Source of the DNA: Buddleja alternifolia
Taxonomy: Eukaryota; Streptophyta; Magnoliopsida; Lamiales; Scrophulariaceae
Length of the DNA stretch: 64,000 nucleotides
NCBI GenBank assembly: GCA_019426215.1
Contig: CM033401.1
Coordinates: 20,279,134-20,343,133 of the forward strand
Direction: 5' to 3'
Shown: piece after piece, positions 1 through 10,863 of the stretch
How the letters are laid out: each line of letters begins with the position of its first letter
Position numbering within the stretch: the first letter of the stretch is position 1
Program-made: the position numbers and the translations under genes
Notes under the pieces: generated by a model
Databases searched by the model: none
The model's input: only the letters and a program-made list of their open reading frames with translations
What the model was told of the DNA's origin: nothing

Positions 1-210
1 TAGCCATTAAAAACCAAATTGATAGAGAAAACATACCATGTATTCAAATTAACCATGCTCAATGCCTCAAGTGAAGGGTTGAAATTCTATCCAAAAAAAT
101 AAATTAAAATTGCACACATTTCACATGTAGAGGTACAGCACCCCCCAAACTTGACCAAACTTGGACCGAAATATGTAAAACATGAATCAACATGACTATA
201 ATGGATCTAG

Positions 211-248
211 TATACCCCCCACACTTATCATGAACATTGTCCCCAATG
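211..248 (-). other. Internal polypurine-tract-like motif, copy 1
   Basis: On the minus strand this reads GGGGACAATGTTCATGATAA followed by GTGTGGGGGG. It resembles the purine tract found just before the 3' LTR of copy 2 (TAAGTGTGGGGG), but lies about 1.3 kb away from where that LTR would be. The same motif is at 13807-13844 in copy 2. It could be a second plus-strand priming site or a relic of an older 3' end. Confidence 0.5.
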
Positions 249-567
249 TTTGAAAAAGAAAAGGGCAAAGTACACGTCACCATAGGGAAGCTGAAAAGCA
301 AACCCGAGTCCACTTAAGGCAATCAAGTCCACGGATGGCAATCACTGTGTCGATCACTACATAGGTAAACAAATGCTAGCCATACAGAGCATCAAACATT
401 AGATAGAATAGAATAAAACAAAACGAGATAAACAAAAAAAAATGAGAAACATGCATGGAAGGAAAACATCAAGCATCCAAACATCAAACATAAAATATCC
501 AACATCCCAACAAAAGATATCCAAAAAAAATAAAAAGAAACATGCATGGAAATAAAACAAGATAAGC

Positions 568-1874
568 CTAATCGGTGGTGCCAAAACGGTCAATGTAATC
601 CTCATCCTCGCCGCCGAGATCATCCAAATCAATCAACGGGCTACCCTCATCATTATGAGCCTCATCATCACCTCCGTCAGGAACGAGAGCACCTGACTCG
701 TGCATATCTGCGGGCTGCTGAGGCGGGGGGTGTGGGTAAGGTGGAGGAGCAGAATAATCAAACGGCCCCCAACCGACAAACGCATCATGCTCTACAAAAA
801 GCTGACGGAAATAAGCACAAGTGTCGGACATGACCACCCTCATCTCATCTCGCAACTCCTCCCTCAATTCATCCTTTAATTGTCTAATGGCGGCGGCATC
901 CATAGGTGGAAACTGTGGGGAGCTAGTAGACTGGGATGAAGATGGGCGAGGCCTCTTTGAAGTAGCTGGTGGTGGAGGAGCCTGGGAGTCGTCATCTACC
1001 ACGGTGAGATAAGAACCAGGAAGCTCAGTACGCTCCAAAGGAAATGTGGAACCTTAGCCGCCTTGCATAAAGCTGTGATCAGTGACGGGAGAATGATGGG
1101 AATCTTCCGAGTGGGACCTTCTCCCTTTTGCTTAGCCAATTCTTTGTTAATCAATGGCCCTAACTCATTCTTCAACTTTCTAAAGTGGTCCGTCAAAGAC
1201 TTGTGGATTACCCGGGCAAAGTCCACAGCTTTCTTGGACATAATAGCGTAGATGAGGGTGGCCCGTTCCTTGTTTGCCTCTGATCGATTGGTACTCGGCA
1301 TTAAATTGAATCGGATGAAGTCGAGCCAGAAAGCAGCCTCGGGTAATAGAGCCCTACGGGGGACATGAGCTTCTCCGGGTACCCATTCCCACCCCTCTCG
1401 GCCAATAACCTGCAAAATATCTGACAGGCTAACTCGGAGGCGCCCTGCATTGTAAAAAGTGGTGAACTCGCATGTCTGAGGGGTCGGGGTGCCTATGCTC
1501 TCCCTAATCTGTCTCAACTCATAATTGACATGTTTGCCCCGGACCAGAAGGGTAGTCCCCAGCCATCCTCGTGTCTCAATCTCATCATAAACCCCGGAGC
1601 TGAAGAATTCCAGAACCCAAGGAAGATGAATGGCCTCGGGCTTTTGACAAAAAAACTGTAAGCGATGAAATTGTATCAATTCGTGCACAGAGGGCTGTCC
1701 CCGGGTGGTTAAATAGTGCTCCTTAATAAGGGTGCGGGGGGTGCTCAAACTCTGACACATAATTTGGACTTGGGGGTTTTCAAAACGGGTATTATCGGGA
1801 GTCTCGGGCTCATTAGAGGAACCCTCACCCACTTTTTTCTTACCCTTGGACGGTCTGTTGGTAGTTCTCGTCAT
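568..1874 (-). pseudogene. env-position ORF of Athila copy 1 (putative plant transposon protein domain)
   Basis: Third ORF of the element, lying between pol and the 3' LTR where an env gene would be. It starts at MTRTTNRPSKGKKK (1874), with a basic N-terminus. The middle part, with VHELIQFHRLQFFC and LRQIRESIGTP, resembles the 'putative plant transposon protein' domain common in Athila third ORFs. The C-terminal part is rich in Pro, Asp and Glu and ends DRFGTTD. I see no convincing signal peptide, transmembrane segment or fusion peptide, so 'env-like' describes position only. The frame is open from 1874 to about 996, then continues in another frame from about 1038 to 568. The break lies at a G run near 1047, where copy 2 has one more G. 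Function is unknown. Confidence 0.65.
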
Positions 1875-1901
1875 TTGCAACAACAATTATCAACTTCTTA
1901 A

Positions 1902-2269
1902 CTACTCAAATCAACCCAAATGCAACCAACCAAATACAACAATCTTCAACGCCCAACACACACCAAAATCAGAGCAACCCACACTTGGCAACAATCCACA
2001 AATTCAATTTCAACCCACAAATTGATAATAACCCACGGATTTAGCAACAATAGACCATCCAATTCAACAACATCAACCCCCAATTTTTGATTACAACCCA
2101 CAAATTCAATTTCAACCCACAAATTCAATTTCAAGCTCTCAAATGCAATAACAACAAAAAATTCAATCTACAATCGGCCAATGCCCCAATTAATCCTCAA
2201 TATATAACGCAAGGCACCTACGCGTCGGCTATGAATCGGAAATGGAAGAAGGGTAAAGCCAAAACTCAC
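1902..2269 (-). other. Candidate leader intron upstream of the env-position ORF, copy 1
   Basis: The minus strand at 2270/2269 reads AAAAG|GTGAGTTTTGG, a strong plant splice donor. About 368 nt downstream, a T-rich stretch ends in GATTTGAGTAG, 28 nt before the start codon of the third ORF. The interval is T-rich and carries short direct repeats (GAATTTGTGGGTTGAAATT), as plant introns often do. Splicing is inferred from the motifs only. Confidence 0.4.
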
Positions 2270-2460
2270 CTTTTATCCCCAAAATTTTCGCACCGAGTCG
2301 ATGTGAAAGACGAGCCTCTTGTGCAACGAATGATGTTGATGGAAGTGGCGGTGAAATCCGGTGGAAATGGCCGGAAATGTTGAGGAAATCGCCGGAATTC
2401 GAGTGGGAGAGGAGTTGTGAAGATTTTGGGGAATTTTGACCGTTTTTGACCCACATATTT

Positions 2461-2890
2461 GTTAAATTCAGAATCGGGCGCCTAGGCGCGCGTGTTTGGG
2501 CGCCTAGGCGCGCGACACAACTTACCTGGATTCCTTTGGGTGGTAATGCCCGCGCCTAGGCGGGCGTTTCTCGGCGCCTGGGCGCGCCTTTCAGAATCGG
2601 GCGCCTAGGCGCCTGATTTCTCGGCGCTTGGGCGCCCCTTTCAGAATCGGGCACCTAGGCGCCTGATTTCTCGGCGCCTGGGTGCCCCTTTCAGAATCGG
2701 GCGCCTAGGCGCCTGATTTCTCGGCGCCTGGGCGCCCCTTTCAGAATCGGGCGCCTAGGCGCCTGATTTCTCGGCGCCTGGGCGCCCCTTTCAGAATCGG
2801 GCGCCTAGGCGCCTGATTTCTCGGCGCCTGGGCGCCCCTTTCAGAATCGGGCGCCTAGGCGCCTGATTTCTCGGCGCCTGGGCGCCCAGT
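2461..2890. repeat. GC-rich 50 bp tandem array with palindromic core, copy 1
   Basis: Six exact-length 50 bp units start at 2591, 2641, 2691, 2741, 2791 and 2841, with only a few substitutions. Each carries the perfect palindrome GGCGCCTAGGCGCC and a near-palindrome GGCGCCTGGGCGCC, joined by AT-rich spacers (CAGAATCGG and GATTTCTC). Degenerate versions fill 2475-2590. The array lies between pol and the third ORF and contrasts with the AT-rich surroundings. Confidence 0.95.
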
Positions 2891-3097
2891 TCTGAATAGT
2901 TTTGTAATGAATTTCATTTCCTGTTTCAAAAGGGAAGAGACAAAACACTTAAAACACAAACTAACAAAGATGTAAGGTTAGAAAATAAAGCAACAAACGG
3001 AATAATAAGGGAAAAAGAAAAGGAAACGGAAAGAAAACATGGGTTGCCTCCCAAGAAGCGCTAGTTTAGAGTCATTAGCTCGACTGAAAGCGAAGAA

Positions 3098-6000
3098 TCA
3101 CGAAGGGTCCGCGAGGATGAAGGACTCTTTGTCTCTTGGCCCATCCATCCCTAAGTAAGGTTTTAGACGTTGAGCGTTGACCAAGAAAGTATGTCCTTTA
3201 TCTGTTGTAAGCTCGACGGCGCCGGATGGATAGACCTGGGAAATCAAAAATGGTCCCGACCATCGAGACTTAAGCTTCCCGGGGAAGAGTCGGAGTCGAG
3301 AGTTGTATAGCAACACCCGCTCTCCCTTGTGGAATTCCCGGGGAGAATATGTTTGTCATGCCACATTTTGGTCCGCTCCTTATAGAGTTTTGCGTTCTCA
3401 TAGGCAAGATGACGCCATTCTTCGAGTTCGTTGAGTTGTAGCAAACGTTGTGTACCTACACTTTGAGAGTCAAAATTTAGAAACTTAATGGCCCAATAAG
3501 CACGATGCTCGAGTTCAACGGGCAAGTGACATGTTTTACCAAAAACAAGACGATACGGGGACATGCCAATTGGGGTTTTATAGGCGGTCCGATAAGCCCA
3601 AAGAGCATCATCCAATTTAAGGGACCAATCCTTTCTTGATGCGTTGACCGTTTTTTCTAAAATACGCTTAATCTCCCTATTCGAGACCTCCACTTGGCCA
3701 CTAGTTTGTGGGTGGTATGGGGTCGAAATTTTATGCTTCACCCCGTACTTGGTCAATAAAAGTTCAAACTGCCTGTTGCAGAAGTGGGTGCCCCCGTCAC
3801 TAATGATGGCTCGGGGAGTTCCAAATCGAGTAAAAATATGTTTCTTCAGAAAACGAGTGACAACCCGAGCATCATTAGTAGGCAAGGCCACGGCTTCCAC
3901 CCATTTGGAGACATAGTCTACCGCAACAAGGATATATTTATTTGAACAAGAACTGGGGAAAGGGCCCATGAAATCCACACCCCATACATCAAACAACTCA
4001 CACTCTAACATGCTATTTAAGGGCGTTTCATGATGTTTAGAGATGTTCCCCATTCGTTGACAGCGATCACAAGATTTGACATAATGATGTGCATCTTTAA
4101 CAAGAGTAGGCCAGAAGAAACCTGATTGGAGGATCTTAGCTACCGTTTTGGAAGGCCCAAAATGGCCACCTACCGCCATATCATGACAATGAGATAGGAT
4201 AGCATGCACGTCCGTTTCGGGTATGCAACGTCGAATTAAACCATCTGCACAAACTTTGAATAAAAAGGGTTCGTCCCAAAGATATTGCTTTACATCAGAT
4301 AGAAATTTCTTCTTTTGATGAAAAGTGATATCCGGGGAAGACGGCCCGTGACAATGTAATTGGCAAAGTTAGCATACCAAGGTGAAATTTTTTCAGAAAT
4401 AGCAAGGAGGTGTTCATCTGGGAATTCCTCACGAATTGGTGTCTCATCTAACGGATCATTCACTAGCTCTAATCGTGAGAGGTGGTCGGCTACTACATTT
4501 TCGGTGCCTTTCTTGTCTTTTATCTCTAAATCAAATTCTTGGAGTAACAAAATCCACCTAAGGAGTCTTGGTTTAGCATCTTTCTTGGCAAGCAAATATT
4601 TTAAAGCCGAATGATCGGTGTAAACTATCACTTTGTTTAGCACGAGGTAAGAGTGGAATTTATCGAATGCAAAGACTATGGCGAGTAATTCTTTTTCCGT
4701 GGTGGCATAATTCAATTGTGCATCGTTAAGAGTTTTACTAGCATAGTAAATGGTTCGAAATACCTTTTCCTTCCTTTGGCCAAGGACCGCTCCAACCGCG
4801 GTGTCACTCGCATCACACATCAATTCGAATGGTAAGCTCCAATCGGGGGATGACATGATAGGGGCGGAAACTAAGCGTTCCTTCAAATCAAGAAAGGCCT
4901 GCATACAAGAAGAATTGAAATCAAAAGGTGCATCTTTAACAAGCAAATTAGACAACGGTTTCGCAATTTTAGAGAAATTCAAGATGAATCGCCTATAGAA
5001 ACCAGCATGCCCGAGAAAACTCCTAACAGCTTTTACCGATGTGGGTGGGGGAAGTTTTTCAATGACCTCAATCTTGGCTTGGTCCACTTCGATCCCTTTT
5101 TGAGAGATCTTGTGGCCAAGTACAATCCCCTCTCGGACCATTAAATGGCATTTTTCCCAATTCAAAACAAGGTTGGTTTCTTCACAACGTTTAAGCACAA
5201 CATTTAGATGAGCAAGACAAATATCAAAAGTTGTTCCGAAAACAGAAAAGTCATCCATAAAATTTCAAGGAAATCTTCAACCATATCATGAAAAATAGCC
5301 ATCATGCATCTTTGAAAAGTGGCCGGGGCATTACACAAGCCAAATGGCATCCTTCTATAAGCAAATGTGCCATAAGGACAAGTGAAAGTGGTTTTCTCTT
5401 GGTCCTCAGGATCTATGGCAATTTGATTATAGCCGGAGTAACCATCTAGAAAACAATAGAAATCATGCCCGGCTAATCGTTCAAGCATTTGGTCAATAAA
5501 GGGGAGGGGGAAATGATCCTTACGTGTGGCATCATTCAACTTACGGTAATCTATACATACACGCCACCCACTAATTATACGAGTTGGGATAAGCTCATTA
5601 TTCGCATTCTCAATTACCGTTATTCCCCCTTTCTTAGGCACCACTTGGGTAGGGCTCACCCACGCACTATCAGAAATAGGATAGATTATACCTGAGTCGA
5701 GCAGTTTAATCACTTCCTTCTTGACTACCTCTTGGATTTGTGGGTTTGATCTCCTTTGGGGTTGGCGTGTAGGCTTGGTGGAGTCCTCCATAAGTATTTT
5801 GTGCATACATATCGCTGGACTAATGCCTTTGATGTCCGCAAGTTTCCACCCAAAAGCCCGTTTGTGAGATCTCAACACCGTCATTAATTGCTCTTCTTGT
5901 GATCCTGAAAGAGATGAGGAAATGATCAATGGGAGTGTCTCGTCATCGTTCAAGTACACATATTTAAGGTGGGAGGGGAGGGGTTTGAGTTCGAGAGAGG

Positions 6001-8580
6001 GGGGTTCTTCAATAGATGGGCGAGGTGATCCTGACAATGATCTATCAACTTTGATGAATCCTCCCGAATGAGAGGAAGATTTGTACTCCAAGCTTAGAAC
6101 CTTTTCCACTAGATCATCTTTCTCCGAGTCCACTTGCATGGATTTCATAAGACTCTGTTCGAGAGAATTTTCAATTGTATTGTCCTGTAAATACTCAACA
6201 ATCAAATGGTCAAATGTATCAATTCGATAACACGAGTCATGATCAAAAGGATGTTTAAGGACTTTGTAAACATCAAAGGTAACTTTGTCATCGCCCACAT
6301 TCAAGGTAAGCTTACCATTAGCAATGTCAATTACCGCCTTACCCGTGGCTAGGAATGGTCTCCCTAGGATTAATGGTACTTCCACATCCTCTTCCATGTC
6401 GAGTACTACGAAATCAACGGGAAAATAAAACTTGTCGACTTGGACAATAACGTCTTCGATTATCCCCTTGGGCCTCTTGATCGATCGGTCGGCTAGTTGA
6501 AGGCTCATTGAGGTCGGCTTGGGATTTCCAAGGCCTAGCTTTTTAAACAGTGAGTATGGAAGAAGATTGATGCTGGCCCCCGAGTCACATAACACCTTCT
6601 TGAATGATAAGGATCCAATTGTGCATGGGATTGTGAGACTCCCGGGATCTTGGAGCTTAGTTGGCAATTTATTGAGTAATACGGCGGAGCATTCTTCCGT
6701 GAGGCACACCGTCTCATTCTCTTCCCACTTCTGCTTGTTGGAGAGTATGTCCTTGAAGAACTTCACATAATTCGGCATTTGGAGAATGGCGTCAATAAAC
6801 GGAATATTAATTCTCACTTCCCGAAGGATTGCCAAAATTCGAAGAAAGCTCGGATCCATCTCCTTTTTCTTCTTTTTGTGAGCATTTGGGAAGGGGAGAC
6901 GAACTTCGATAGGGGGAGAAAGCGTTGGATTAGACGGATGAAAACCTACAGAAACAGTGGGCGGCGCCTGGGCGCGTGTATCGGCGCCTAGGCGCGGATC
7001 TTCTGGCGCCTGGGCGTGCATATCTGGGCGCTCGGGCGCGGGATGCAGAGAGTTTGCATCTGGCAGGTTTGTGGTTGGCGCCTGGGCGCGTGTATTGGCG
7101 CCTAGGCGCGGATCTGCTGGCACAAAAACAGTGGGCGGCGCCTGGGCGCGTGTATCGGCGCCTAGGCGCGGATCTGCTGGCGCCTGGGCGTGCATGTCTG
7201 GGCGCTCGGGCGCGGATGTACTGGCAGTGTCATTTTCCAATTGTTTGCCACTTCTCAAGGCTATGGCATTGCATTGGGCCTTCGGGTTCTTTTCCGTGTC
7301 GCTTGGGAGAGTCCCCGGGGCTCTACCGTTAACCGCATTAGAAAGTTGCCCTACTTGTGTTCGCAAATCCTTCATCTCCATACACATATCCTTTATCATA
7401 TTCCGAAGTTCGTTGAAAGATGTATCGGACTTTTTCATGTGAGCATCCAGTTTCTCATCGATTGTGGGAGGTCGCATTTGCACTTGACCTTGACCTTGTC
7501 CATTGAAATTGCCTTGCCTCGGGGTGGGTTATTGAAGGGTGGTCGTGGAGCTTGATAGATCCCCGGTTGTGCGTTCTGTGCGGGGTTGGGCCTTTTTGGA
7601 AAATTCTCGGGTATATGAAAGTTCACCCGAGGTTTATTTTGATTCCCCACATAATTAACATTGCCAACCTCCGGTTCCAAGAGTACTACTTCCTCAACTA
7701 CTTCCTCAATACAAGCAACCTTTTTAGAGGATGAGGCCTCTTCATCGTCGGGGTAAAGCTCGTCTTCTCGGGCCAACTGTTCGACTTTGTCCCATACACT
7801 TTGACAATCTAACCCAAGGAGATCTCCTCCCGCACCCGCGTTGAGTCTATGCCGAATACGTGACCTAACCCCATCATAGAAATGGAGTACTTGTTCATTC
7901 AACCCAAAATTATGATCGGGACATTTACGGAGCATGCCCTTATATCTAGCCCAAGCCTCGGCTAAAGATTCATTGCTCCTTTGCCTAAACCCTTTTATAT
8001 TACTCCGTAGCTCATTTATTTTTGAGGGTGGAAAGAATTTATTTAAAAAGGCATCGACCAACTCACTCCATGTTGTAATAGATTGTGGAGGTAAGGATTT
8101 GTACCATGTTGTCGCCCTATCCTTCAATGAGAAATGGAAGACTCTTAGACGAATCGCATCAAGATCACGTGGGTGATATTGAATGGTCACAAGAGCCTCA
8201 TCTATGGTTTCCAAATGAGCGTGTGGTGATTCGTGTGGTTCTCCATAGAAAGGATCTCCTTGCACCATATTAAAAATGTGAGCCGGAATGTGGTAGTTTG
8301 GTGTGAAGAAATTAGGCACGACTACGGGCCCCGGAATGGTATGGACCCTAGGTGGTAAGCTACCCCGAACCGACGGGAGTTGTGGAGGAGGTACCGCTTG
8401 CATGGCTTGTAGAACACCTTGTAACCACTCCCTAGTTTCCGGTGAGTTCATGTCCGGGAAATTTCCATTTGGGTTTTGGTTGAGATTATTGGCCATTTCT
8501 CTTGCTCGCCTACTAGTCCTAAGAACTCGTTCAATTTCGGGCTCCAACTCGTATAGAGGCTTGCTTGAGGAGCGGGTCAT
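3098..8580 (-). pseudogene. gag-pol polyprotein, Athila copy 1 (frameshifted)
   Basis: Encodes Gag, protease ([11 protein letters not shown]), reverse transcriptase, RNase H (MCDASDT), then integrase with an HCHD...CDRC zinc site, D-D-E residues in [16 protein letters not shown] and GQVEVSNRE, and a C-terminal [10 protein letters not shown]. The likely start is MTRSSSKP at 8580; an upstream in-frame Met adds a short hydrophobic stretch. Compared with copy 2 the frame breaks at a G run (7521-7524, one G fewer), which splits Gag, and at an A run (5259-5262, one A fewer), right at the RT FMDD box. Further breaks are near 4335 (shared with copy 2) and 3281-3345 in integrase. The domains themselves look recently functional. 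All the breaks are single-base changes in homopolymers, so they may be sequencing errors. Confidence 0.85.
6957..7226. repeat. Palindromic GC repeats inside gag, copy 1
   Basis: Repeated GGCGCCTGGGCGCG and GGCGCCTAGGCGCG motifs, in coding DNA. On the minus strand they are translated as Pro/Ala/Arg-rich repeats ([24 protein letters not shown]). The core is the same as in the 3' array at 2461-2890 and in the LTR. Because the core is self-complementary, the plus strand also shows open frames here, which are shadows. Confidence 0.9.
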
Positions 8581-8702
8581 GCACCTCAAGAACCTAACAA
8601 TTAAATACAAGAACAAAATTAGACTAATCACGAAAATAAAAGAAAATCAAGAAATGAACGAAAACTAAGAATTATTAAAAATGTAAACTAAAATAAACAA
8701 GT

Positions 8703-8719
8703 CCCCGGCAACGGCGCCA
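8703..8719 (-). other. Primer-binding site (tRNA-Asp), copy 1
   Basis: The plus strand reads CCCCGGCAACGGCGCCA, matching the 3' end of plant tRNA-Asp(GTC) including CCA. The minus strand is therefore complementary to that tRNA. It lies 6 bp inside the 5' LTR, as expected for a minus-strand element. Confidence 0.85.
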
Positions 8720-8725
8720 AAAACT

Positions 8726-10393
8726 TGACACGCTAAAAGCTAACGTGCTATGATAGCAAGTGCACTAGACGTGTGTAGTAATAAGTGGACAAAAAGTCCG
8801 GGTTGTCGAACCACAAGGACTTGAATTCTAGTTCATGATTTTCGATAAAAGATAAGACAATTAAAGTAAAGTGCAAGAAAAAGATTAAGCAATTAACGAA
8901 CCAAAGAGAAACGTACTATAGATTAAATCTCACGTATGATAAAATGACTAAGGCACATGCTACAACCAAATCTACTCGTCAATATATATGAGCTACTCTT
9001 CGAATTATTAGACTCCTATTGCTTTGGTGGAAACTCCTAAATTAACTATTACCCGATGTCTCGGCACATAATAATCCTATGATTAATTGACGGTTCTCTA
9101 AATATGTCTATCCGAGAATCTAATCAAAAATCACGCATTAACGTTCTAGAGCTTCCCCGAACGAATCCGGCTAACAACACCCGGGAATCTTTACCTATTT
9201 CTAGGGCAATCCCTCATTTGTTTCGGATGATGTGTTAATTCTCTTGCACCCTAATCTATTTTCTCTCGAACAACTAGATTAGGCAAGATAGCAAGCATAT
9301 GGTGATCAAACACATGATTGGAATAAAAGCATAGAATTAACACACAAAGCAATAGGAGAATTAATACAAAGAGCAACTTCACATATATTGATTCATAAAT
9401 TTGGCCTTCACATGGCCTTAGTTCTACAATATTAGCCTCTCATCAAAGCCTTAAGAAAATCTAATACAAACATATACATACTCATGGAAATAAACATGTA
9501 AATGCAAATAATTAAAACTCCCTCAATTGATTGATGATGGATCTTTGCTCTTGATCTTCAATCCTTAGCTCCTCTCTCTTTGTTCCCCTCCAAAAGTGAT
9601 GAAGAAAATGGTGATGAATGATGATGAGTGAAAAGTGATGGATCAAATGCCTCTCTCTCCCTCCTCTCCAAGATGTCTCGGTCAATTGCCCCCTAGGATC
9701 CTTAAGAAGACCACCACAAATCAGCCCCTCATGTGTATGTCCCCCCTAGTGTCCCCTCCACTACTCTTAAAGTGAGTAGTATAAAATTCCCAAAAGTAGA
9801 TCTAGTAAGAAACATACTTATGACATCCCCCCCATACATGTGATGACCTCTTGGCTTTAAATGTTCCATTCCCCCATCAAATGATGATCTTTTGGCTGAA
9901 AGGAATCAAATCTCGGATGTGGCCACGCCTAGGCGCGGGTTTTATGGCGCTCGGGCGCCCAAATCAGAATGTTGGGAGTATTTGCCTCTGTCTGGCGCAG
10001 TATTTGTATTTCCTTCATAACTCTCTCCACAAAACTCCGATTTGGATGATTCAAGTCCTCATTTGAAGCTAACACATAGTTCTACAACTTTGTAGAAGGA
10101 AACTTCATCCAATTCGGTCTCTAAACATACGGAAAAAGCGCTCGAACGTGGAAAGTGGTGCTGAAACGGCGCCCGGGCGTGGGCAAGATGGCGCCTAGGC
10201 GTAGGGGTGCATAGAAATTTGGCCTAAACTTGTTTTATACGTCATTTTTCATCCCGTTCTTTGATTGTATCCATTTAAGACCTGAAATCACTTAATGCAC
10301 GAATTAAACGCACATGTGGCAAGAATCAAGCGATAAATGAACCTAAGACATAAACGCAAAGGGCTTAAAAACACGTAAAAATGCCTCTTATCC
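8726..10393 (-). repeat. 5' LTR of Athila copy 1
   Basis: Starts TGACACGCTAAAAGC on the plus strand and ends CCTCTTATC at the N gap; the final A is read as C. It is 1668 bp, against 1670 bp for the right LTR of copy 2. It contains four GC palindromic motifs (9924-9939, 9946-9960, 10167-10180, 10190-10203). In its right third it shares several bases with the left LTR of copy 2 that differ in the right LTR of copy 2. Confidence 0.9.
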
Positions 10394-10493
10394 NNNNNNN
10401 NNNNNNNNNNNNNNNNNNNNNNNNNNNNNNNNNNNNNNNNNNNNNNNNNNNNNNNNNNNNNNNNNNNNNNNNNNNNNNNNNNNNNNNNNNNNN
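10394..10493. other. Assembly gap (100 N)
   Basis: Exactly 100 N, the usual placeholder for a gap of unknown size. It begins directly at the terminal base of the copy 1 LTR, so the assembly broke at a repeat boundary. The order and distance of the two sides are not proven by this sequence. Confidence 1.
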
Positions 10494-10863
10494 AGTATAC
10501 CGCATTATTTTAGCCTGTTTAATTCATAGAGAAGGGGGGGGAGGGACGCGCTCTTAGTCCACGGGAAAATTCGCCCGTTCGGACGCCGGAACGCACAAGG
10601 GATTAATCTGTTTCCAATCTCTCCCCCATTCCCTATAAATAGTGAGAGGGGGGTCGCCTATCATAATGGTACCAGCTTCTTCTTTTTGTACATTTTCTCC
10701 ACTCTTTTGTATTAAGCTTAACCTATTAGGGCTCTCCCTATTCTCTTTAGCCAAATTGGGGTGAATTTAGCTAGCATTGAATCATCCTCAAGAGCAATCG
10801 AAATATACTTACTTGGGATGGGAGTGTTTGTGTATAAACTTAGAGGCACGACACTTGGGCGCT
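10494..10863 (+). other. Left part of the element into which Athila copy 2 inserted (LTR-like)
   Basis: No ORF of note. It contains a TATA-like CCCTATAAATAGTGAGAGG (near 10630) followed by pyrimidine-rich sequence, which looks like the promoter and R region of an LTR read on the plus strand. The sequence appears to resume at 23981 on the other side of Athila copy 2. The family was not identified. Confidence 0.4.

Larger units (their letters stand above)
1..10393 (-). mobile_element. Athila-type Ty3/gypsy retrotransposon, copy 1 (left end outside window)
   Basis: Minus-strand LTR retrotransposon. Reading from right to left it holds a 5' LTR, a tRNA-Asp primer-binding site, a broken gag-pol gene, a GC-rich tandem array, an env-position ORF and an internal purine tract. 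The left (3') LTR is not in the window: position 1 aligns with position 13596 of copy 2. Internal length is 8725 bp against 8715 bp in copy 2, and the sequences are nearly identical. The order RT-RNase H-integrase is that of Ty3/gypsy. The env-position ORF and the tRNA-Asp primer site fit the Athila group. The right LTR ends within one base of the N gap, so no target-site duplication can be checked. Confidence 0.9.

Noticed and set aside
568..1874. A true envelope gene
   Set aside because: No convincing signal peptide, membrane segment or fusion peptide is visible. Only the position matches env, and the domain resembles a plant transposon protein.
2591..2890. CRISPR-like array
   Set aside because: Units are 50 bp with no unique spacers, the copy number is small and the setting is a plant retrotransposon. 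It is an ordinary tandem repeat with palindromic cores.
6957..7442. Plus-strand open frames of 118-161 codons opposite gag
   Set aside because: They arise because the GC repeats are self-complementary. The minus-strand gag frame is the real one, and no known domain appears on the plus strand.
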